A DNA stretch of 64,000 bases from Sipunculus nudus (Eukaryota > Annelida > Sipuncula > Golfingiida > Sipunculidae). The notes below the pieces were generated by a model. It saw only the letters and a list, made by a program, of their open reading frames with translations, was not told where the DNA came from and ran no database searches. Shown one piece after another: positions 28,701-40,400 of this stretch. How positions within the stretch are numbered: the stretch's first letter is position 1; each line of letters starts with the position of its first letter. The translations under genes were made by a program, and so were the position numbers. The stretch is taken from contig CM049318.1 in NCBI GenBank assembly GCA_026874595.1, positions 59,432,250 through 59,496,249 of the forward strand. Reading direction: 5' to 3'.

Positions 28701-31347
28701 ACTTAAGTTAAATAAATAATCATCAATAAATTGATGCATTTTGAACTCAAATATATTTTAAGTACATTCTCATACAAAATTAGTATATAAAATGTTAGTA
28801 GTAGTGTGTGAGGATATTATTTTACTTAGTTATAGAATATTGGAATAACATGAACGTGAACTTTCTTTGATCCGTTTTTATATTTACATTGAAAATACAT
28901 AAATACTAATTATTCTGTAATTTTACAGGCAAAATACAAAGTACTTACGGCTTCATGTTGAGTTGAGTTTACACGGTTATTCTTTATATATGGAGTCGTC
29001 CGCACTTGGCTCTAAATCATATTTAAGTGCTATCCGTAACGCCTGTAGCTGCATGTATACATGTGCCACAACAAATCAATCATATATGCCTTTCTTACTA
29101 AAAATGAACCTATTGTCAGGAAATACTGAATGTTTACCTTAAAAATGCGTAGATCCAGTTCCTCTATGCTCTGTACAATGAAGCAAAAAGTTAGGCCGAA
29201 TGTCAATGTATAGACGATTTATCGCAATATATGGATGTTGACAAGCGTGTTGGTGTCATGCGCCATGTTTTGAAAAGTAAAGTAAACATGTTCACTATAG
29301 CGTTCTTGTCCGGCGTACATTAGATCAAATTTCTCGTAGTTAAGGACTTTTGATACCGAGTTGGGTTGGTCAACAATTTGAAGTCTGCGAGTGCTTGCAT
29401 GTAAGTTCATATATGACAGTAAACACGGGTGCGACATCGGTTGAGATTTAATTAAGCAGGCATTACAACCTGCGGGGCAGTGGGGCATGCGCGAACCAGA
29501 TCAATTTCACTACTTTATTTCAAGGAGAATTGTTTGCAACCAAGACACCCGATGTGAACTGGAATATGTACAAAGCTCGTCAGATCAATGTACCTCCAAC
29601 AAAATCCATTACAAGACCACGGGCTGAGCCCTGTGTTCGCAATAATGACAAAATCACTTTATTCATAATATGTTTGGCTACGTAAAGGACACAGCCAATA
29701 TTTCGTCAGCGAAGTGTCGCGACAAAACTAACATTATTTACCGGCACAGCGGGGTATGTGTTTGTGAATTCAGCGTGTATACATTGATGTATAAACGATG
29801 TTTTCTAGTGTACACAAAAGTGTTTACATGTCTTCAAACCAAGACCACGTGCGTAAGATCGCCGCATTATTACATATAAAATGTAAAGGTCATACAACTG
29901 ACCTTACCAGTTCAACCTGGCGTTTATTTAGTCGGCAAATCACCATTTACCATTAGTACATTATATATAACCTGACGTGTGTGTACTGAAATGTACCGTT
30001 TTCCTCTTTTGAAATTTATCATTTCTCAATAGAACTGGCTGTGAACCTGCCAAGAGTAACACCTCAGGAACCTTAACCAAACTGATTTTTTCTTCTTTTT
30101 TTTTTGGGGGGGGGGGGGGGGGATGGCATAATCGAAAACGTAAGAAAAACTTTGGGAAACGAGTCAGAGTGGTGGCGTTTGCAAAGTATGGGCATATCTA
30201 AAAATTAAGAATTCCTTATATGGACATAATAAGGTTCGTCCTACTCTCTATACACAACTCTGCCAGAAACATACATTTTCTTTTAAATGTAGGGTTATGG
30301 GTATAGTTTTTGATTACTGGGGAAGAGCGGTTGATATGCTCGAAACACTGTTTGTGTCACATAATCATGGCAGAACACAAGGAATGTATAAACAAATCGG
30401 GATATTATAGCAAGCTTTACACTATCTTGTCTTTAGAATTTTCGGATTTATTTGGTTTACTCTATGTGCACATTAATAAACTATTTGTAATTCATGTTCA
30501 GAAATGTTTTTTTTTTAACGTCATTGTGACGGAAAATGAGTTTTTTTTTTTATGTACAAGATGTTAGTAAACACACCAATGTTGAAAAAAGGAAAAAAAT
30601 ATGTAACCGACGGTGTTTGTTTGCTTATGTTCGGAAGTGTAAAGGTTATAATTGCAAAACGCCTTTTACAAAACTTTGCAAAATTTTTTGACTTGCCGCC
30701 AGATGTCCTTGTTGAATGTGTTTGGAATGACTTTAGCGCCCCAATTTATTATAAACGGGTGCATGCATATAAACAAAACAAACAGCTTGTATGCTGAGGG
30801 TTGGTTATTTTTGTAACATTTCTGTTTTCTACTACATTTTTTTGAAAGGTTCGAGTAATTTCCTTTAGTTAATAGACGTCAGATATTACAATAGGCCCCT
30901 TTGATATGTAGCAAGCATTTCCGCTGCGCCTATATGAAAGGACCGGGTGTGTCCAATCCAAATCCAATGGACTTTTATATCTTAATTTTGGATTTTTTTC
31001 GTATTTCAGATCAAGGATTCAAATTTCAATTTTAGGATTTTCAGTTATATATGCAGGGGGCGTCGTTTATCCGAACACCGTTTATCCGTAATATCGTTTT
31101 CCTGAAATTGAATATATATACCGGTATTTATAAATAAATAATATATATATAATTATATATATATATATATATATATATCTGTGTGTTAGTGTGTGTATCA
31201 ATATATTTAAATATATATATATATATATAAGTTTGTATACATGTAACAATGGTCCGTATTTACTCAAGTCCACTTTTTTTATCAGATTCTTGAGGAGTTG
31301 AATAGACCATGTACTCATATTAATAAAAATCGTAATCCCCCCTCCCT

Positions 31348-31442
<95 letters not shown>

Positions 31443-34400
31443 ATATATATATTCTGCCTGTGCTAATAAAAAAAAAAGATTATATTACACTGATACAAAC
31501 ATGTGTTGATCTTAGGCAGCATCAACTTACCGTATTGAAGGTAACGCAGAATATGGTGAAATATTGGTTCTTTAAATGCCTAATTTTGTCAGCAGGTGTC
31601 GCTTGGTACAGAATGACACGACAGATAAGGCAAAGTCCTTGAATCTTCTGACCAGAACCAGTTAAATCACATACCTCATTCCTCGTTTAAGACTCCGCCA
31701 TTTCAAGGAATCCCCCGTACTGCGGCTACATACTGTAACCACACGCAGCCCCCCCCCTAAAAAAACACCATTTGTTCTTGTTGGAGTAACTTCTCTGATG
31801 ATTAATACATGACAATTGATCTTTTTCAGGGGCGGATCTAGGATTTTTATAAGGGGAAAGAGTCAACCCAGGAAAACTACTGCGAAAACATTGAAAAGGT
31901 ACCGAAAAAAGAGAGTATAGACCGCAAAAAATGGCTTGAAACCCCTAAATAAAGGTTGCAGTTGTTTAAAGGGGGTGGGGGTCTAGAACCCCCTGAACCC
32001 CCTATGGATCCGCTACTGGTGTTTATGATACTTCGGCCGGTCCGGTATATAGAGTAATTCAATATCAGTATACTCGATTCATTCATCGCTTCTTGTCCCT
32101 GGAATCCCAAAATCATTAAGGTGCAGCATGCATGACTGTCATGAATTGACGCTCATGTTATGTGACAGGTATTGACGACATGTACTCAGCCACCGGAACA
32201 CAAGCCCGGGGCTCTGTAATAAAGATAAAACCACGGCCGCCAGCCGGGAAAAAATATCTTTGTACGTGCGATCGATATAAACAGCATTCACTACAATAGG
32301 GTGGGGGTATAATGTGAGAACTGATATCAGAAGCGGATACAGGAAAGGGGTCCATGCAGGGGGTCCGGTCCTGCCCATTTTTCAGCCACGGCAATCTTTT
32401 TTAAGGGCTTCAGACCAATTTTTGCGACCTGGACCCTCCTTTCCCGGACTTTGGGTCCTCGTTTTAGGTGTTTTCATAAGTCCTCCTGGGTTGAATCCCT
32501 CCTTTTCTAAAATCATGGATCCGCCCCTGGATACTTAGTCATACTATTACTTCAATATAACGAGTAAACGGGCAGTTGCCTACAGAAGGACTTGCCAGGC
32601 CGTTAGGGATTAAATATGCCACTAAAAATGTAAAACAAAACGTGATCAAATGCAGGGGAGTCAATATAACTTTTTGAAAAGTGGGGGGATGGTCAAGTTA
32701 CTCATCCCCCACTGCTCAGAGAACATTATTTATATATTGCAAATGAAATATAAACCTGTTATAAACACGTTAATATAAACAAAATGACCAGCCTGTGTGC
32801 GATTGGATCGCCATTTTCTGACTTATTTTTGTTAAAGGTTCAAGAGGTTATGTTTAGTGTATAGACGTCAGGTATCGGAATAAGCCCCTTCAACTTGATG
32901 GTGCAATTTGACGAGAAGGCAACAAAATTCACACACTGGGTTGACCCATTGTTCAACCTATGCCTAGTATGATGTGAAAGTGGGCTTACTTGATGGTTAT
33001 TTTTTTTATAATTTTTGTTAAAGGTATATCCTAAAAGTTGTTTAGTTCATGTTTAAATTTAAAGTTTGCTTATTATGTAGGATACACCCAGAACAAAATA
33101 TAACCATCCCAAGTCTCAAGTTTGAGAGTGTAGGGGAAGAGTAAGAGTCTAATTCGTATATCACAAAGGCGCCCCCTAGTAGCAGTGGTAGCAGATGTAA
33201 ATCAAGCAGCCATGTTTGAACAGACGACAGGCTGTTTCTGAGTACTCAGGTGGATATAGACCCACATATACAAAAATTAATACATTTGAGCCAACTAATT
33301 ATTATGTAGGCCTAAACCTGCTGTGGATATACCAATCAAACAGACTAAATGCATTTTTTATGCTGACATCATCCAAATAAAAGGTGAGAAGCTGTCAGTT
33401 TAAAAGTTAGTTCTAACTTTTTTGTTTCGATATCGGAGTGTATGGATACCGATACCACTACCAGCGATGTCAGTTCTGCTGGTATGGTATATATACCTCT
33501 ACCCTTGATGCTGCCCAAGCTTGCGTTGCGTGAGGGAGTGCTCCGTTGCAGTAGACCTGCGTAGGTCCCTATAATTTTGTTAGATTCTAATTTTACATAA
33601 ATATACACCAAGTAAAAGCAACCCATATACTATTTCACTGTTCACCCTGTGTCCAGCCACCCTATTGCTGCCATGGTCAGTTCAAGTAATTTACAATTAT
33701 CACTACAGGTGGCATCTGTGTGCTCAATTATAGGATTCTCATGTATTCTCTACCCCTAAGTGATAGTGGGGCCCCCTGGAGAAAAAAATAAACTATTTGC
33801 ACCCCACGGAAGGAGCCAGTACATGAATTATAAAATAATCACTGAAGATTTATTAACATGATAAAAAAAAAGAAAAAAAAAATATTCCTCGACCTGTTGC
33901 AGGTCTACGTTGCAGGCCTGAATCGGATTACGAACCAAGTGCGGACAGCAAACTCACGACGTGTTGAATAAACCGATTTAGGCGTTTGTTAAGCGAACAA
34001 CAGTGGGGACGTAAAGCGGAATACTTCGAGACTAAAGTAAACCGGTTCAGTATATCCGGTTTAAAATGCGAACCAAGTGCGGATATGGCCATACACTCCC
34101 GTTACTCTCCATATACACGGACTATCATGGGATCGGATTAAGCCTATCCAATATCGTATGAAATGTTGTGTATTTAATATACCTATCACACTGCGCAGAC
34201 TCACTTCAGTACGACTCTGCTGTTTAGGGTGTGTGGGCGTCACAATCCGACCCGCACAATGCCCCGCAGCTTCCGCTTAGGCCTACACAAACGGCGGCGG
34301 TAAAACTGTCGTGAACAGGGTAATATAGCCCGTTCAAATATGTTTGATTACAATTGTTTAAAGGCAGATTATATTAACATGGGTGTTTCTGTGGCAAGTA

Positions 34401-37400
34401 CTTCACGAAATAAGTTATATTTTGTAAGCATATATGGGAATATGTGTATAAGGGAATCTATATGGTAACACTAGATACCTATCTGAGGGAATTCCAATAC
34501 AAAATTCTAAACAAGTACATACCTCTTAATAAACAGTTATATAAATGGAAGATAAGTGAAACAGACAAATGTTCATATTGTTTCAACTACCAAGAAAGTA
34601 TAATTCATTTATTTGTTGAATGTATGGTGAGTAAGAACTTATATTATAAAATTCAGGCATGGCTACTCGAGTATGAATTGGACCTGCCTAATATATCACT
34701 TTCCATTGTATTGTATGGGATTCTACCTGTTAATGAAAATAATATCCTTTTTAATCAAATCTTATTGTTGTACAAATGTATACTTTACAAACAAAGAGAG
34801 GAGAAAGAATCTTCATTATTTTCAGTGTTTAAATCAAAATTGAAGTATACAGAGAGAATTGAAAGATATATAGCAAATGGCAGAGGATTACTGAGCAAGC
34901 ATTATGATAAGTGGAGCAAACTAAGAAGTTTTTTCGATGAATTTAATTAAAGACAATGTGTTTGTAATGTCCTGTGATCAGTCCTGTATCATTGTATTGT
35001 GATAATGTTGCTAGTACATTGTATACCTATGTTGATGATGTTTGACAAAAAAAAATCGCCTGAAAAAATTCTGAGGCGAAGAAAAGGAAAAAAAAAAAAA
35101 AAAAAAAAAAATATTTTGTAAGCATACGCAAGTGAAATATAAACAGAAGATGTTTCCTTCAAATGTAACAAATTTTGATTTTAAAGTTTGACAGTTGAGA
35201 CAAGTAGTCCCGGCCGTCTCCGAGTGCCCACCAGTAAGACGTTTGTTTGGAGTAGAAACGACATCTGGCGGAAGGGTGTATACCTATAAAATACCCATAC
35301 AGTGTATAGTTGCTTGTATTATGAAGTATTTTCCAAGTTCATAAAATGTAAAACACAAATTATATACAGTGGTTCAAGAGGTGCAGTTTGTTTTGTAATC
35401 CGTCCTCAGCATAGTTACATCTGTAATCCTGGTTGTGGTCCCGTGGGTAGTTCCATGTATGTTGGAATATACAGCCGAATAAAACCGCAGAGTGGATTAA
35501 GGATTATGGTAAAGGATTATGCTAGGATTATTCCTGAGGTCAACCTGTGGTAAGTCCCCTGGACGGCCTGTTGCCAATATTACCCATAACAAGCATATAC
35601 AGTATTGTAACCAAATGTGTGCGCGTGACACTTAATGTGCACCACTTCCACGAAGTCTGAATAGACAACATTGCTGACAAAGACCAACTTGTATATGTAT
35701 AGTGTAATAACCAGCCGCCTTTGCTGGGAATATTTATACATACAGGGCGTAGCATGAGGGATGCCGCATCGGGCAATGCCCCTTCCCCCTACGTCATCCA
35801 AATCTGCTCGCAAAATTGAGGAAATAAATTTCCAGATTATACATATCTGACAAGGAAATTGTATTATGAAAGTAATTAGAAATCATGAAATTATCATCAA
35901 GTTTTATTAATGTACACTTACATCTACAAGCAACAATTTATGCATAGAAAGCGATCTATCTCAGGGACGTAAATTATTAATTGTTAAATGGTCATAAGAT
36001 AACTATGAAACTAAAGATGCATCCCAAAACAAGGGACCCATGGGTCACTGTGCTCAGCTGAAGTTGACCTTGAAGGTAAAAATCTAAAGTAATAATTTAA
36101 AATGTAGTTAAAGTCTGAGAGGAAGAGGTAATATAGGCCATGTTTGGTTGATATGATTGGTTTGTAATGATGAGCAAGAAATTGTTGCAAACAACGTTTT
36201 GTGACCTAACAATGTGTTTCCTAATGTTGATACTGAAGCTTGTGAGCAGTTTGTGAACATAAGATATGTGTAAGATAAGTATACTATGATCTTCGGTTGC
36301 CTTTTTGATAAACTGTTGATAGTTCAGCAGTTTGCACATTTGTTCAATTATATCTATTTTTAGCTCATGTGACTGAAAGTCATCTGAGCTATAGCGATCA
36401 CTCTTTGTCCGTCGTCCGTCTGTCTGTCTGTCCGTCTGTCTGTCCGTCTGTCTGTCCGTTAACCAGGCACAAATCGTAACCGCTAGAACTGGAATCTTCT
36501 TACTTGACATCCTGGGAGGTCCATGAAAAATCTCCTTGGAAACCAGAAATTAGATCTCTGTTACCCATATCCTTCGAGCTATGGGGCCCCAAAGTACCCC
36601 CCAGAAAAGTCCAAAATTTCATACAAAAACTTCAATATCTCATTAACTACTTGACTGATGGTCATGATTTTTGGCATACATATTGATCATGAGATGTGTC
36701 ATCACTTCCTGTAGACTGGTGGTGCCACCTTTTTGTTCGATTTTTTACGATTTTTTCCTCTATTTTTGAGACCTTTAAGGATGCTGTCATCTATTAGCAT
36801 GGCACAAATCGTAACGACTGGACCTATAATCTTCATTCTTGACACACTGAGAGGTCCATGAAAAATATCCTTGGAAACCAGAAATTAGGTCTCTGTTAAC
36901 CATATCCTTTGAGCTATGGGGCCCCAAAGTACCCCCCCCCCCCCCAGTACCCCCCCCTCCGGAGTAGTCAAAAATTTCATACAAAAACTTCAATATCTCA
37001 ATAACTACATCACTGATGGTCATGATTTTTGGCATACTTATTGATTATGAAATGTTCCATCAGTTCCTGCAGAATTGTGGCGCCACCTGTATTGTTTGAT
37101 TTTTTACGATTTTTTCCTCTATTTTTGAGACCTTTAAGGATGCTGTCATCTGTTAACGTGGCACAAATCATAACGACTGGACCTAGAATCTTCATTCTCG
37201 ACACACTGAGAGACCTATGAAAAGTCTCCATGGAAACCAAAATTAGGTCTCGGTTACCCATATTCTTCGAGCTATGGAGCCCTAAAGTACCCCCAAGAAA
37301 AGTAAAAAATTTCATACAAAAACTTCAATAACTCATTAACTACTTGAATGATGGTCATGATTTGTGGCATAACTATTGATCATGAGATGTGTCATCTGTT

Positions 37401-40400
37401 CCTGCAGACTGGTGGCGCCACCTGTATCGTTCGATTTTTTACGATTTTTTCCTCTATTTTTGAGACCTTTAAGGATGCTGTCATCTGTTAGCATGGCACA
37501 AATAGTAACGACTGGACCTAGAATCTTCATTCTCAACACACTAGAAGACCTATGAAAAGTCTCCATGGAAACATGAAATTAGGTCTCTGTTACCCATATC
37601 CTTCGAGCTATGGGGCCCCAAAGTACCCCCCCAGAGTAGTCAAAAATTTCATACAAAAACTTCAATATCTCAATAACTACATCACTGATGGTCATGATTT
37701 TTGGCATACATATTGATTATGAGATATTCCATCAGTTCCTGCAAACTGGTGGCGCCACCTATGTTATCTATCAAGAGGGTACAAATTGCAACAACTGGAC
37801 CTAGAAACTTCATTCTTGTCATGCAAGGAGGCCCATGAAGAGTGCCTGTGGAAACTTGAAATTAGGTCTCTGTTACCCATATCCTTCAAGCTATAGGACT
37901 CTGAAGTATCCCTCAGAATAATGGACAATTTGATACAAAAGCTTAAGTATCTGAACAACTAATACGGAGATCATCATGATTCTTTGCATGGATATTGACC
38001 ATTAAGTGTTTTTAGCTCAGCTGACTGTAAGTCATCTGAAGTATCCCTCAGAATAATGGTCAATTTGATACAAAAGCTAAAGTATCTAAACAACTATTGC
38101 AGAGTGATCACCATGATTCTTTGCATGGATATTGATCATGGAATGTGTCATCAGTTTCTGCAGTATGGTGGCGCCCCCTGTATTTTTTTATTTTTACGAA
38201 TTTTTTTCTCTATTTTTGAGACCTCATAAGATGCGGTCATCTGTTAACATGGCACAAATCGTAACAACTGGACCTAGAATCTACTCTCTTGACATGCTGA
38301 GAGGCCCATGAAAAGTTTCCTTAAAAACTTGAAATTAGGTCTCTGTTACCCATAACCTCTGAGCTATGGGGCTCCGAAGTACCCCCCAGAATAATGGAAA
38401 ATTTGATACAAAAGCTCAAGTATCTGAACAATTATTATATTGATCACCATGATTTTTTGCATGGATATTGATCATGAAATGTTTCATCAGTTTCTGCATT
38501 CTGGTGGCGCCACCTGTATTTTTTCAATTTTTAGCTCAGCTGACTGAGAGTCATCTGAGCTGTAGGGATCACCTTTTGTTCGTCGTCCGTCCGGCGATCC
38601 AGGCGTCTGTCTGTTAACAGGGCACAAATCGTAACCGCTAGACCGGGAATCTTCTTACTTGAAATCCTGGGAGGTCTATGGAAATTCTCCTTGTAAACCT
38701 GAAATTAGGTCACTGTGACCTATATTCTTCGAGCTATGGGGTTCTGAAGTACCCCCCAGAATAATGCAAAATTTAATACAAAAGCTCAAGTATCTGAACA
38801 ACTAATGCATTAATCACCATGATTCTTTGCATGGATATTGATCATGGAGTGTTTCATCAATTTCTAGAGATTGGTGGCGCCACCTATATTTTTTTTATTT
38901 TTTACGATTTTTTTTCTCTACTTTTGTGATCTTTAAACATTTGGTCATCTGTAAACAAGGCACAAATCATAATGACTGGACCTAGAATCTTCTGTCCTCA
39001 CCTCCAGGGAAGCCCATAAAAGGTCTACATGGAAACCCGAAATAAGGTCCCTGTTACCCATATTCTGTGAGCTATGGGGCTCTGAAGTACCCCCCAGAAT
39101 AAAGATTTGGTCATATATTAACAGGGCACAAATCATAATGACTGGACCTAGAATCTTCTGTCCTCACCTCCAGGGAAGCCCATAAAAGGTCTACATGGAA
39201 ACCCGAAATAAGGTCCCTGTTACCGATATCCTTCATGCTCTGGGGCTCCGAAGTACTCCCCAGAATAAAGATTTGGTCATCTGTTAACAGAGCACAAATT
39301 ATAATGACTTGACCTAGAATCTCCTTTCTTGATATGCTGGGAGGCCCCTGAAAAGTCTCCTTGTGCACCTGAAATTACATCTCTGTTACCCATATCCTTC
39401 ATCCTATGCGGCTTTGAAATACCCCCCAGAATAAACATTTGGATTTGTTAACAGGGCACAAATCATAATAACTGGACCTAGAATTTTATTTTTTGACATG
39501 CTGGGAGACCCCTGAAAAGTCATCTTATAAACCTTGAAAATAGGTGTCTGTTACCCATATCCTTCATGCTACAGAGCTCCATAGTACCCCAAATACAAAA
39601 GGTCAAGTTTGGAAAAAGTATTTCATTCAAATTTGACGTTCAGATGATAAAATTACTTTTGTCAATGTCTTCCTGGTCAGCTGAGCGTCATGACCCCTGG
39701 GTCACTTGTTTATAATGTATTATTATATATATATATATTTTTAAATTTTATAAACTGTATGCAGTTGCAATTTACCTATCAAAAGTCACTTCACTTTTAC
39801 TGAATATTTAAAAAAGGACAGACAGACTGGTAGATCAATCAAAGCTGATCACTTTATCTCCCATTCTGTTGGGGCAGGAAAATAATATGAAATTTTAATT
39901 ATATCTTATTTTTTTATTATATCAAATTGCTTTAAAATTTATAAATTGTATATATTTGCAATATTACACATCTGAATGTAAAAGTTGCTTTCAAATTTCA
40001 GACTTAAATAATAGCTAATAGCTTAAAGGGGCCCAATAACCTATCTGACCTTTATAAACTAAAGGTAATCCCTTGGAGCTTTTTCCAGAAAAAAGTGGAT
40101 ATCACCGCACGTTATCAACGTGTTAATAATATGTGGGTGCCCGCAAAATAATCAAAACAAATTCAACAAGGGTATCTGGCGGCAAGTCAGATAAGCCAGA
40201 GCACTGCAAATGGCGTTTTGCAACAAGTGACCTTTCTACCTTCACATATATGCAACCTACCACCTTAGGTTACATGTTTTTCCTGTTTGTCAACATTGCT
40301 GTGTTTACAAACATGTTGTTGATAATCAATTTCATACATCATTCACGGAGGCCTTATAAGAATTTTTCATAACCAGAATTGCCCTTAGATCATTAATATA

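Noticed and set aside
36418-36462. Direct repeats resembling a CRISPR array
   Set aside because: These are tetranucleotide microsatellite units without spacers, in a eukaryotic intron.
36787-39368. Several similar 76-101-codon minus-strand frames
   Set aside because: They are repeated translations of the tandem array units, not a gene family.
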